Origin: Antedon mediterranea
Lineage: Eukaryota; Echinodermata; Crinoidea; Comatulida; Antedonidae
Reading direction: 5' to 3'
Assembly (NCBI RefSeq): GCF_964355755.1
Contig: NC_092678.1
Location: 7,846,922-7,910,921, forward strand
DNA: 64,000 nucleotides
Shown: piece after piece, positions 12,201 to 22,289 of the stretch
How the letters are laid out: each line of letters opens with the position of its first letter
How positions within the stretch are numbered: position 1 is the first letter of the stretch
The notes under the pieces: model-generated
Told to the model about the DNA's origin: nothing
The model's database searches: none
Seen by the model: only the letters and a program-made list of their open reading frames with translations
Made by a program: the position numbers and the translations under genes

Positions 12201-15200
12201 AGTAGAGTAATGTTTGACATGGTCCCTTACTGTACTGATGGACATTGCACCAGGATGTGCTTTCCTATCTGATATTGTAAGATTATACAGTCAACTCTTC
12301 TAATACCAGGGTCCCCTAAAGTGCCAGATCCAGGGGTGAAATATAAATCATAACATTCAACTAATTTAAACAATACAATAAAGAACAGCTGACATTCAGA
12401 ATTGTCTTGATGATCTAATTTCAGTATAACCCCTCCTTTCATCTTTATTTGAATTAATCAGTATATAAAAAATTCTGGAAAATCTTTATCAATACACTGC
12501 ATAAAACATAACACACTCCTATAGGGGACATTGTCTCTTGAATCATATAGGCTCCCCCTGTTTAGGGCACACCCCAATATAATCCGAACAAGAGAGAGAG
12601 AGAGAGAGTCTCTAGACCTACAAATGCCTAAAAACAGGCATTCAAAATATTAAACCAGTCACAATTTAAAAGGTTCTAAATACCTGTTTACCATTGACAT
12701 ACATTTCAAAACAACTATCTAGAAATCCCAGACATTTTAGGCCTGTCCAAAAAGGTTTCCCATATTAGGAGAGTTGACTGTTTAAAAACTGCAGTAAAGT
12801 TGGAAAGTAATGCAGTAAACTACTGTAGATTAATTTTGGCATGGTTTCGTTTGTTGCATGTATTTTCACCCCTCTCTCGTACCCTCTCCTCCAATCCCTT
12901 ATCATCGCAGTCTCTCGTAATCCTGTATGTGGACGCAGTTGAATGACAGTTACATGGACATTATTTTTTTTTTTTTTTGCATAGCAGTATAAAAGTGTAT
13001 TTTGTTTCTTTGATAGATATTGGTGTAACATGTGATAGTGAATAGTCTATATTTATATGATAAACACTGTATTTATTAGAATGGCATTGTCCATTACAAT
13101 AACTGGCAGGCATAACAATACTATTTAAATTTTCTATTTAAATTTTAAGTATTTTTCTATTATAAAATATATATTTTTTATGTGCATGATATATTTTGAA
13201 CAGACATAAATAATGTATCTGGATTCACCAGTATCCAATGCGGATTGTCTAAGGCCCTGTTCACACCAATGGAGTATGTGTATTTAGGGTATGATGCCTA
13301 ACCGTAGTATTAGTGGGAAAACAGTGTATGTTTAGCAAAATGTTTTATTTTAAGTTAGTCGCTGATATAATTCAGCAGTCATAACATCATAAACAATATT
13401 TATTTTTTTAAATGATGGCATTACCTAGAAAACAGAATGCTTCTGTTAAGGATGCCAACAACAAAGTAAAAATATATCACAGATATATATATATATAAAA
13501 GTGTTTCCTATGATAGCAAAAAGCATACAGAGAGACGAAACATTTTTACGATAAGCATTGCTTTACGTTTTAGTTTAGAGTTTTTCTATATAGTTTTTAA
13601 TTTGACCTCGCTATCAGCGTTGTACTCTCCTATGCCAAACTCCATCATGTGTGAACATAAGGCCAGGGAGATGCTTGCATTTACAAAATTAAATAAATTG
13701 TTATTTGATATTGTTAATTTGTAGCCCACTTGTGCACTATTCTAGCTGGTGGAGGTATGCAAGCCTAAAAATAATGAACACAAGTGAACATAGTACATAA
13801 TAGTTACAGTATATATTGAATATAACTGGACAGTATAATAACATACAATATATGTATATATATATTTCATTGTTGATAATTCTTAATGCATACTTATCCT
13901 TTATGCTAAACTTATTCTCCTGCAGGAATTAGAAAATGTTGGGAAACCAGTGGCAGGTTAGTAGTGATTATAATAGTCAATTCTACTAAATCACAATAAA
14001 ATAATAGTTTTTTCCTTTGAAGTTAACAAATAAATGTGTACACTCAAAAGCTAGTAATAATTATATTAACAGTTTGACGCAATTTTTTGGATCTTTTTTA
14101 TTCTTCATGAACGTTTTAATTTTCGTTGTGGCTAAAGATACGGTACCATGATATCCATACTTCTAAAAACTAAAGGTACAGTAATTATAGAGGGCGCTAT
14201 GTAAGATAGATGTTAATCAAATAGGTTTACAGCAAGCCAGCTAGTGGGCTTGTGATGAGGCTATGGCTTAATTAAGGGGTTGCAGGTTCGATTCTCTACT
14301 CGACGGCTTTTTTATTTTTCATAGTTTTTAATTTAAGGTTTTTAATATTTAGGAACAAGTTTTATATTTAGGTACAAGTTTTAGGAATGCAATTTACCGT
14401 ACTTTTAGCAAACGGAAGCGCCCTCTATAATTACCGTACCTTTAGTTTTTAGAAGTATGGATATGGTACCGTATCTTTAGCCACGGAGTTTAATTTTTGC
14501 CTTTTTTATGTATTATTTTATAATTTTATTATTAATTTTTTTTTTCTTTACGTTAGTTTGCATTTCTTTTTTTTTATGTTATACGTAGACTTCCACCATC
14601 ATCATCATCACCACCATCACGTGGAACCATTACAGTTGCCAGGTTCTTATTCCAACACATCTTCTACATCATTAGTCTCAACATCTCCCTCAAGCAATTC
14701 CAGCTTAGGCAATTATCAATATTCTTTTTACCAGCCATTAGTTTCTCCGCTGGGTAAGTTTCGTTTACCAGTTTGTAATACATTTCTGATATATTCATGA
14801 TTTATAAACTTTTGTTTTGAATTACGTTTTTTCAAACCCAAGCCCTAACACATTTGTTTTTCAGGTGGATTTGGCAACATTCAGTAGCAATGTTATTAGA
14901 TTGTCATTGGGAATGATAAACTTTTGCATAGTGATAAATTTAGCATTAATAAAAAAAAAGTGTGTTTGGGTTTGTCTATGAATTTTCAATCTTTTCAAAA
15001 CACACAATGCACAATGGCTCTTACAGACCAGGTTACTGATCTTATAAGATCTTGACCATTTATGGTAGAAAGTTACCTGTGAATGTTTCGGAAATTTTCT
15101 TCACAGAAACATGAATCAAATTTGTGCATACATATATTTGAAAAGATTGTGTATTGACTATAACAATAACGATGGTTTATTTGTTTACTTTTAGGAGCGA

Positions 15201-18200
15201 GTGCTCAAAGTAGGATAAGTTCAGCATCAGGCGTACAAACACCTCCACCTCATGTGAAGTGTCGGGAAAGGCGTACGAACTCGACGTCTGGGGATAGGTA
15301 CAGTGGAAAAAAGGTTAGTTGCTTCTCATTGGCTAACAAATATTAATTATGCTAGTGTATGGCAAGGATTCTTTACAGACGACACGGTCAAATGCAGCAT
15401 GCGAGTGTATTTCATATGACCTGCAAATAGTTACTGCTGAAATAAAATACCTAAAATAACATAAAATAAATAAAATGTATTGTTAAAAAGGTGATGCGAT
15501 TTTAGGACTTTGCCAACCTGTGACTAATGATAATATCCTGGATTTCTAAAGCGCCTAATGTTGTGAAACCTCTAAGCGCTGTACATATTAACCTAGCCAT
15601 TTTTTGATCAAACACAGAGTGAGCGAGAAGGCAAACATAAGTAAATTGTCTTGTCTAAAGGATACAAGCAATCCAAAGAGCCTTGGATTCAAACCCACGA
15701 TCTCACAATAAGTAGTCCAGTATGCAACACACTGCGCCACACACCATTACAAATGGCCTGTGGCACTTATATATGGCCTGTTATATCAATCTGCCCACCA
15801 TCTAAATGCTAACTGGCATTTATTTTTCATTTTATCCAAATAGCCAAGGGAAAGAAGAGATTCAAATGATGACTGGGAAATTCCAAGTCCGGAGTTAACG
15901 TTAGGTCCTAGGATAGGTTCAGGTTCTTTTGGAACAGTGTACCGTGGTCAGTGGCATGGTAAGGAAAAATATAATAATAATAATATTCGTTTTTATATAA
16001 TGCTTATTGCACAATGCTTCTAAACGCTTCACATTATTACCCCAGTCATTTTTTTTTGGTTTAAACATGTATGGAAACACACTCCCATAATGCAGCTAGT
16101 AATCAGCACAAAGTTGTGTCTTGATCTAACTGGGTACCCATTTATACACTTGGGTAGAAAGAGGCAAACGTAAGTAAAGTATCTTGCCTAAGGATACAAG
16201 CAATGCGACAAGAGCTGGATTCGAACCTCGATCTCACGATCAGTAGTCCAACGTCCAACACACTGCGCCAGACGCCCTTATATTATTATGATATATATGA
16301 TATATTTTTTCTAATCTTAATATTCTATACTTTTTCAAAATAAATCTGATACAAAGTGCATTGGAAATTATGATTCTTGTCTTGACATATAAAGATGAAA
16401 ACTGAAACAAAAAGATAATAAAAACATAATTTATATAAACATAAATAAACTTTATGATGATTTACAATGTTTCTTTTGACATGCAGGTGCTGTGGCGGTT
16501 AAGAAATTAAATGTAACGCATCCTACCCCATCTCAACTACAAGCATTCAAAAATGAAGTGGCGGTTTTAAGGTAATTTGAACAAAAGAACAAATTACACA
16601 GATTCATTACAGTTAAAATGTCATAAATGATGTTGCTTGCTCCTGATAAGATTGCTAAAATGTTTAAATAAATATTATTATTACAGGAAAACACGTCACG
16701 CCAATATTTTATTATTTATGGGATGTCTGTCTGAACCGGACCTAGCTATTGTGACACAATGGTGTGAGGGCTCTAGTCTGTATAAGCATCTTCATGTACA
16801 TGAACGCAAGTTTGAAATGTACGAGCTGATTGATATTGCACGACAGATAGCACAAGGCATGGAGTAAGTATTTGAGTATTATTAAGGCCCATTTACACTT
16901 GGACGATAACGATGGACGATAAATATATAAACATGCATTTTTTTTAAAAAGTATAACATCCACAGTGCCATGAGCAATGACCATTTGAATGAGGCTGTGT
17001 AAATAGAAATTATAATTATCATAAATGCGGCCAGTCTGCAATGAATTAAGCCAAAGAACTTATAACACAAGAATCTCCTGTTCTTCAATTTGCATTCAAA
17101 ACACAGTATCGGAAGTACAGGGTTAAAAGGTCAAACTGGGCGACGCCATTTCACTGCATGGAGCAGCACCCCCTCCAAACTAGGAAGTCAATTACTCTAC
17201 CCCCCCCTAGAGTATTAGCAGATCCCCTCTATGATTTTGACTTTCTAATTTGATGCGAGCGCGCTTCTCCATGGCTCACAATGGCGCCACCCATTAGCTC
17301 TATTCTATCGCTCAATGCCTTTCGAAATTGTTACGCGCTTCGGACGAACAGGAGATTCTTGTGTTATAAGTTCTTTGATTAAGCCTGTTAGAAATCTCTT
17401 ATGCTCATTTACAAGTATCCTGAATTCGGCATTGCCTTTCTTTTCAAGACAATTCTGTTTTCAAAAGTTAATTAACAGAGCAGCGTGACGCCAATGCCAA
17501 ATTGCATTTCGCGTACTCTAACATAGACGTTTCACTTTTCAGATGTGGATGGAGTATACCCACATTTAGGGCCTGCAATTATTCAATATGGAAGCAACAG
17601 ATTACTAGAATAAAAACAACAATGTCTTATTAGTTGTATGGACAGAATATGTCATGAGTTGAAAGATTGACTGTCCTATTTAACTAGGCTATGCCTCATT
17701 AACAAAAGTTTCAACTCTAGAAATAATCTCTCCATACCATCAACTTGTAAACATTCATTTTTTAATGATACCACAACAACAAGCAATAATGTTTTATATT
17801 CTTTTTTTCAGCTACCTTCATGCAAAGAACATTATTCATAGGGATCTCAAGTCTAATAGTATCCTTTCACTGTTGTTTAGAGTGTTTTATTTAAATTTAT
17901 AGTAAAATTTAAATTTAGAACCCCAGGCAAAAAGATGTTTTCCTGTTTCATACACTGGCACAGATAACTTCATTATTTGTTATTTTATTTGATGTCTTTA
18001 AGCAATGTGACTAAGGATTACCAATAGTAAATTAATCACTGTTCTATCAGATAAGTGGTAATTCCCCTGATACAGGGGCTATTTTGTGAACCAGTTCATC
18101 GTAAAACCCCCTACTCTTCTCGAATAATGAACTGAGCATGTGCAAAAAAACTTTTTATTTATAAACAAAATAAAACTGCTGTCAAGCTCTTTGTGTTCAG

Positions 18201-20510
18201 CTTGAGTTACTTTCTTTTCCAGCCAAGCTATAGTATCATAATGCCAAGGCATGAGGCTCTAAACTTTTTACTTTATATGTACCTTAACCCATGTAATCAG
18301 ACATTTTTCTACACGACGATTTGACTGTAAAGATAGGTGACTTTGGTCTAGCAACTGTAAAATCCAGGTGGAGTGGATCTCACCAGTTTGAACAACCATC
18401 AGGATCAATATTGTGGATGGTAGGTTGACCTCTGTTAGCAATCGAGGTATGAGAGTAGTAGTCTAGTGATACTATTATTGTGGATCCGATATAATTGCGC
18501 AAATAATTATAATTATACCTAATTCTCAGTGCTGTATCTCATCTCCACATACGACAATCTGCCAAGTATCATAGGTTATGTAATACAGCATCTCATGTGT
18601 ATCACATGTGTCATGTTGGGAAGGGTTACGTTATAGCCTATCATACAAAGCGATACATCTAAAACAATGTGTTGCTGTATTACAGAATTTTTTTATGAAA
18701 CTGGAGAAATTCTATGGTGAATTTTAATTTTAACTTTTAGTATTACTTTTATAATCTTTTTCATATAATTATTAAGGTATTACTTAGTTATCGTCTTCTA
18801 TAGGCTCCTATGCATACCTATGTAAAATGTAGGTATTACGTTTTTTTCTTCTTTTCAATTTTAGGCCCCTGAGGTTATCCGTATGCAAGACCCTAACCCA
18901 TACACATTCCAATCTGATGTATATGCTAATGGAGTAGTGTTGTATGAGTTGGTAACAGGTCAATTACCGTATAGTCATATTAACAATAAAGATCAGGTAA
19001 AGTTTTGTTTTTTATGCTAATATTATTGCTGACTTTTAACTTGTAGTAAATGCTGTTCTATTTTTATCAACCAACCAATCTATTTCTATTAAAAAACAAG
19101 TATAACACATTAAGATGGAGGATGAACAACAAAGTCAACATTTAGCCTAAAGACACCTTTACATATACAAATGCAATAGTACAAATAATTTCATAAGGTG
19201 AAACATTTCATGAAATTATTTGTTTTATATAACACACCTACATTTAATCAGAGACTAAGCATTTGAGAAGGCAGCAGAGTAGAACAATCATAGAGGGCTA
19301 AAGGTTGATTTTTCTTATAATTTATATTAATCTATTTTGATTGACTTGTTTTCAGATAATTTGGATGGTAGGTCGTGGTTATCTACACCCAGAACCTAAC
19401 AAAGCTAAAGGGAATACACCTAAAGCATTAAAAAGGTTAATATCGGATAGCTGTAAATACAATAGAGATGAAAGACCTTTATTTCCACAGGTAAGTCCAC
19501 ATGTTATGTTTAAAGACATTTCTTGTTGTTATCATAATTCTTATCTTCATTGTCTTATCATTATGATTATCATGGTCATCAACATTCTCATCATGATTAT
19601 CAAACTTCTCATAATGGTAACCAACATTCTCATCTTAGTTATCAACATCCTCATCTTGGTTATCAACATTTTCATCATGGTTATCAACATTCTCATCATG
19701 GTTATCAACATTCTCATCATGGTTATCAACATTCTCATCATGGTTATCAACATTCTCATTATGGTTATCAACATTATAATCATGGTTATCAACATTCTAA
19801 TCATGGTTATCAACATTCTAATCATGGTTATCAACATTCTCATTATGGTTATCAACATTGTAATCATGGTTATCAACATTGTAATCATGATTATCAACAT
19901 TGTAATCATGTTTATCAACATTCTCATTATGGTTATCAACATTCTCATCATGGTTATCAACATCCTCATTATGGTTATCAACATTCTCATTATGGTTATC
20001 AACATTCTCATTATGGTTATCAACATCCTCATCATGGTTATCAACATTCTCATTATGGTTATCAACATTCTCATCATGGTTATCAACATTCTCATCATGG
20101 TTATCAATATTCGCGTCATGGTTATGAACATTCTCGTCACGGTTATCAACATTCTCGTTATGGTTATCATTCTTCACTAATATGATAAATATCATCCTTC
20201 TATTCATCATGTAATAGTTTTCATCATGCTCTTCACTATCTCTTTTATCAATTTAAAAAATGTACTGTAAATATTGTATTTTCTTCAATGCTTTTGTAAA
20301 CATTGGAAATATTATTGCCCACAGATTTTAGCTTCATTGGAAAGCTTGGCACGATCGTTGCCCAAGATACATCGCAGCGCATCGGAACCTACAATTAACC
20401 GCGCAAGGTTAGCGTCGGATGACTTTGCTTACTGCCCGTCACCTAAGACTCCGATTCAAAGCCAATTTGGTGCTTTTCCATTATTTACGATTACAACTAA
20501 CCATTTATAG
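4564..20510 (+). CDS. RAF (BRAF-type) serine/threonine kinase, partial, 15 exons
   Basis: RAF kinases sit between Ras-GTP at the membrane and MEK/ERK. Exons seen: 4564-4620, 5206-5366, 9286-9392, 9458-9642, 13926-13956, 14589-14753, 15195-15313, 15844-15958, 16487-16571, 16687-16863, 17812-17858, 18301-18419, 18865-18996, 19356-19490, 20325-20510. They total 1,821 nt, exactly 606 codons plus stop, and all phases match. Domains in order: C1 zinc-binding domain, Ser-rich hinge with RSTSAPN 14-3-3 motif, His9 tract, then a kinase domain with GSGSFGTVY loop, AVKKLN lysine, HRDLKSN, DFG, ATVKS activation segment and APE, and finally RSASEP and SPKTP. The N-region [10 protein letters not shown] has the acidic pair typical of BRAF rather than RAF1. 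The N-terminus with the Ras-binding domain lies outside the window. Invertebrates usually have one RAF gene, so I give no vertebrate paralogue name. Confidence 0.95.
5093..5114. repeat. CAT/ATC microsatellite
   Basis: Short run of ATC triplets in the RAF intron just before the C1 exon. Confidence 0.85.
5206..5366 (+). CDS. RAF exon: C1 zinc-binding domain
   Basis: Codes for [28 protein letters not shown] and a final VPTVC. This is the atypical C1 Cys/His pattern of RAF, which binds two zinc ions and phosphatidylserine rather than phorbol ester. It ends in phase 2 at AT|GTAAGG. Confidence 0.95.
6142..7262. mobile_element. Inverted-repeat element, about 1.1 kb
   Basis: The left end AAGGCCAAAAAAAAATAAAA with GTGTTGTCCACG is matched in inverted orientation by CGTGGCCAACACAATACATT and TTTTTTTTGGCC at the right end. 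A GTCGGT-rich stretch lies just inside each arm, and a T-run lies at 6217-6242. No transposase is visible. The open frame 6731-7000 has no recognisable similarity. It looks like a non-autonomous DNA transposon in the RAF intron. Confidence 0.5.
7690..7795. repeat. Dispersed repeat with (CAAA)n and GGCGGAGG end
   Basis: Has the order AATCCTGCTAACAAACAAAC, then ACAGAAAGACAAACAAACAC, then CCTCCTTGGCGGAGGTAA. From memory, this order recurs in many marine invertebrate genomes as a LINE/SINE 3' tail. Only the tail is recognisable here. Confidence 0.4.
8070..8895. repeat. 36-bp minisatellite, about 20 diverged copies
   Basis: Repeats of GGTTACTATAGCATAGTGGT plus ACCCAATAAATACCCA fill most of this intron stretch. 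The copies differ by substitutions and small deletions. No open frame is kept, so it is a non-coding tandem array. Confidence 0.85.
9010..9098. repeat. Dispersed foldback repeat with GTCGGTCGGTC core
   Basis: AGTCGCGTGGACGCAACTCT at the left is mirrored by AGCACGCGACT at the right, with TCACTATGTCGGTCGGTCTG between. A second copy lies at 25213-25305. Short, non-coding, probably MITE-like. Confidence 0.6.
9286..9392 (+). CDS. RAF exon: hinge segment
   Basis: Codes for [20 protein letters not shown] and continues to SSSLTV. The in-frame end needs the donor GTATAT at 9393. A donor four bases earlier (GTACGT at 9389) looks stronger but puts the next exon out of frame with its nearest acceptor. 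The domain is unconserved, as RAF hinges usually are. Confidence 0.75.
9458..9642 (+). CDS. RAF exon: conserved region 2, 14-3-3 site
   Basis: Contains [15 protein letters not shown], the counterpart of the BRAF S365 / RAF1 S259 region. When phosphorylated this site binds 14-3-3 and holds RAF in the inactive state. Acceptor GGTCAG|CC, donor TCG|GTAAGT. The intron in front is only 65 bp. Confidence 0.85.
11168..11306. repeat. Foldback repeat
   Basis: GGTTCCAGTCGGTGCTGGCA with AATCAAAT pairs with ATTTGATTTGCCGGCTCTGG and ACCGGAACC at the other end. Inner AATGTTTC also pairs with GAAACATT. It would form a stem of about 28 bp with mismatches. Confidence 0.6.
12288..12780. mobile_element. MITE with CAGTCAACTCT terminal inverted repeats
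   Basis: Left end CAGTCAACTCTTCTAATACC, right end the reverse complement of CAGTCAACTCTCCTAATATG. The CAG start and adenine-rich ends resemble pogo/Tigger-type elements with TA targets. The left flank is TA, the right flank TT, so target duplication is imperfect. Confidence 0.65.
13253..13664. mobile_element. MITE with GGCC..TTCACAC terminal inverted repeats
   Basis: Left GGCCCTGTTCACACCAATGG matches the inverted right end GGCCTTATGTTCACACATGA. AT-rich interior, no coding capacity. Consistent with an hAT-like MITE, but I could not fix the target duplication. Confidence 0.5.
13926..13956 (+). CDS. RAF micro-exon, hinge
   Basis: 31 nt coding [10 protein letters not shown] plus one base, between TGCAG and GTTAGT. 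It is supported by splice sites and by fitting the phase of both neighbours (0 in, 1 out). No family similarity. Confidence 0.65.
14124..14488. mobile_element. 365-bp MITE with about 70-bp inverted repeats and 9-bp target duplication
   Basis: The left arm GTGGCTAAAGATACGGTACC, with ATCCATACTTCTAAAAACTA and AGAGGGCGCT further in, is repeated inverted at the right end. TTTAATTTT occurs at 14115-14123 and 14489-14497 as the likely target duplication. The unpaired middle has a tRNA-like B-box (GGTTCGATTCT). It lies 100 bp before the His9 exon. Confidence 0.75.
14589..14753 (+). CDS. RAF exon with His9 tract
   Basis: Codes for DF, nine consecutive His, [12 protein letters not shown] and a Ser/Thr-rich stretch ending [10 protein letters not shown]. 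Acceptor ACGTAG, donor CTGG|GTAAGT, phase 1 to phase 1. The His run uses mixed CAT and CAC codons. The rest is low-complexity hinge sequence. Confidence 0.8.
15195..15313 (+). CDS. RAF exon: Ser-rich hinge
   Basis: Codes for [20 protein letters not shown], then [19 protein letters not shown]. It lies immediately before the N-region, as in BRAF. Phase 1 in, phase 0 out. Confidence 0.85.
15540..15750 (-). mobile_element. tRNA-derived SINE, copy 1
   Basis: On the minus strand the head reads GTGGCGCAGTGTGTTGCATA (A-box-like) and then GTGGGTTTGAATCCAAGG (B-box-like). The body then runs into AAGCGCTTAGAG-type sequence, read as CTCTAAGCGCTGTACAT on the plus strand. The head matches copy 2 at 16 kb but the tail differs. 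Confidence 0.65.
15844..15958 (+). CDS. RAF exon: N-region and Gly-rich loop
   Basis: Codes for [18 protein letters not shown] and [17 protein letters not shown]. The DD pair ahead of WEI is the constitutively acidic N-region of BRAF-type kinases. GSGSFG is the ATP-binding P-loop. Confidence 0.95.
16000..16287 (-). mobile_element. tRNA-derived SINE, copy 2
   Basis: The minus-strand head GGCGTCTGGCGCAGTGTGTT is followed by GAGGTTCGAATCCAGCTC (B box) and a body with CTTAGGCAAGATACTTTACT and AATGGGTACCCAGTTAGATC. This is a polymerase-III-type SINE, not a functional tRNA, because no cloverleaf can be completed. Confidence 0.7.
16487..16571 (+). CDS. RAF exon: catalytic lysine
   Basis: Codes for [20 protein letters not shown] and KNEVAVLR. 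It holds the beta-3 lysine and the alpha-C helix with its Glu. Confidence 0.95.
16687..16863 (+). CDS. RAF exon: dimer interface and hinge of kinase
   Basis: Codes for [20 protein letters not shown], then [16 protein letters not shown] and [17 protein letters not shown]. With the last Arg from the previous exon it forms the RKTRH dimer-interface segment of RAF kinases. Confidence 0.95.
17052..17377. mobile_element. 326-bp MITE with CAAAGAACTT ends and ATTAAGC(C) target duplication
   Basis: The left arm CAAAGAACTTATAACACAAG with AATCTCCTGTTC is repeated inverted at 17346-17377. ATTAAGCC occurs at 17045-17052 and 17378-17385, giving a 7-8 bp target duplication as expected for hAT-like elements. 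No coding content. Confidence 0.8.
17812..17858 (+). CDS. RAF exon: catalytic loop
   Basis: 47 nt coding [15 protein letters not shown], with the HRD aspartate and the catalytic-loop Lys and Asn. Confidence 0.95.
18301..18419 (+). CDS. RAF exon: DFG and activation segment
   Basis: Codes for [20 protein letters not shown] and [20 protein letters not shown]. The T-V-K-S positions matching BRAF T599-V600-K601-S602 are present in wild-type form. Confidence 0.95.
18865..18996 (+). CDS. RAF exon: APE and subdomain IX
   Basis: Codes for [20 protein letters not shown] and [18 protein letters not shown]. The residue before the conserved Gly in DVYA-x-G is Asn, where RAF and most kinases have Phe or Tyr. 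Confidence 0.95.
19356..19490 (+). CDS. RAF exon: kinase C-lobe
   Basis: Codes for [20 protein letters not shown] and [14 protein letters not shown], with the subdomain XI arginine (RDERPLFPQ). The frame stays open past the donor into the following intron up to 20180. Confidence 0.95.
19570..20170 (+). repeat. 21-bp minisatellite in last RAF intron, about 28 copies
   Basis: The unit CATCATGGTTATCAACATTC plus T repeats with scattered substitutions but no length change. Because 21 is divisible by 3, four frames (two per strand) stay open through the array. In the RAF frame it reads as INILIMV heptads, in another as HSHHGYQ. The array starts about 80 bp after the donor at 19491. Confidence 0.9.
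20325..20510 (+). CDS. RAF last exon: C-terminal 14-3-3 site and stop
   Basis: Codes for [20 protein letters not shown], then [23 protein letters not shown] and stop TAG. RSASEP is the C-terminal 14-3-3 site that stabilises active RAF dimers. SPKTP matches an ERK feedback phosphorylation region. Confidence 0.95.
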   Translation: MLASLESLARSLPKIHRSASEPTINRARLASDDFAYCPSPKTPIQSQFGAFPLFTITTNHL

Positions 20511-22289
20511 GACACAGCTTAAATATATTATATATACATATATTAGTGCAACAAAACCAGAGCAGTTGGACAAGATTTGTTGAGACACAGATAACTGCCA
20601 AAATGGAGTCTGGTTAAACTATCAATGTTGTACCTCGCTTATCTACTGTCATGCTTACATAGACAAGGATCCAATGCATTCATTATTGGTATGTTTTATC
20701 GATATTGCAACAACTTGATGCTTATAAATGCAACGAAAGAAGGATTTTTATTTTTGTAACCAATACCTATCGTAATAAATGAAGTTACCTTTAAGTTACG
20801 TTGTCCTATTGATGGACATTGTAACGTTATGGATTTTTGTCATGTGATCAAATGTGACTTGGGCTTGTGCGTACGTACATTCATGGCACCACCATGTGAC
20901 CACTTCAAAGCCTTTACACTATCCAGTTTAAACGTATTCAACATTGTATATTTCAACTTACAGTATAACCTTTCCTCTGTGATGCCCATATTAAGGGGAC
21001 GTTTTCCCAAGAGCAATGTGTTAACACTACAGTCACCTGCTATTCAGAGGTGTAATAGGAGTTCTACTGTGCCTATCCAGTTTAAACAACCAATGCAACA
21101 AGACATCTTCACAGAAAACATCAAGACATTTTAGATGAACTGGTTTTCTGATCTTTTTAAAGGACAGCTATTGTTGGAATTTTGTTAGTGGCAGTACAAG
21201 GATTTAACTTTTTTAATTTGCTTCTCATATTTCAACTACAGCATATTCAAAATTGAAACTTTTGTTAATTGTAAAGGCATACAATGGAAATAATTATTCT
21301 ATTCTATAGCTATATAACCAGATTTATTTATTTAAGTTTTTAATAAATTCACCTCATTATGTAAACATTTAACATCCGAGAAAGAACATTAAATCTTTAA
21401 GCAAGTTGCTTGAATTCCTACAGGGTGTTTCATTTTTCCACAAAAAGGGACAAAATCATCATAAGCTAGGCTTATTTACTATCCTTTCACTGCTGATGTG
21501 TAGTTTGAAGGGGCACGTTGAACCCTGGATACAGGCTTGATCTTTCTTTAACTTTCTTCAAATTCTGAACCAATTTTTTTTTTTAAATTACCGATTCTAA
21601 TTAATTTGGTTTGTACTTAAGTAGATTACATTTTATAAACCCATATATTGGTTACTATAAGATAATATAAACATATAGTACACAATGTGTATGATCCCCT
21701 CTTTTTCTAATATACTATTTTAAAACAGCAGTAGACTTTCTCTTGACGATTGTTGCCCCTTTTGTGGAGAAACGACACCTCCCCACCTTCTTTTTGTAAT
21801 GATGCAACACATAATGTAATGACATGAACACATTATGTGAAGAGTAACAGTAACTTACTATTGATAGCATTGCAAAATGATTGTTAATGTTGATTTTTGG
21901 GGAACTACTGTACTAGTTATGGAATCGTTGCTTTAAGGATTCTTCTAACTAACACATTATGTCATTATGAGGATATTGGTGTGCCATTCAATATTATTCT
22001 CCAGAGAAGTAATTGTATTAAAGTTGAAGAGATTGTCATGGCAGAAAATAGAATAGGAATTTATGCAACAAAATGCAAGAATGGTTTATTGCAATACATG
22101 GTATTATATACTGATATGCTGTGAGCTTTACTTGTGACAAGACTAGAGTAGCAGTTGTGTAAGAAGGTGTGGCATTGGAACGTGGTGATCATTGAGAGGA
22201 AGAGATCATAGTATTAAGAAAAATGCGTAAGAACATAATTTATACCAATATGAGAGATCACATTTAAAGATGAAATATAATTCATAAAG

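Larger units (their letters stand above)
9643..13925 (+). other. RAF intron 4, repeat-bearing, no exon
   Basis: 4.3 kb between in-frame exons. It contains a foldback at 11168-11306, a MITE at 12288-12780 and one at 13253-13664. A splice-flanked 74-nt stretch at 10561-10634 was tested as an exon and rejected because it breaks the frame. Confidence 0.6.

Noticed and set aside
14220-14300. A possible tRNA gene (B-box GGTTCGATTCT)
   Set aside because: No acceptor stem or anticodon arm can be paired, and it lies within a MITE loop.
19547-20210. Long overlapping open frames on both strands
   Set aside because: They follow from a 21-bp stop-free repeat unit and are not independent genes.
20829-21134. 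A 101-codon frame after the RAF stop
   Set aside because: No similarity, no splice or domain features, and it lies in the likely 3' UTR.
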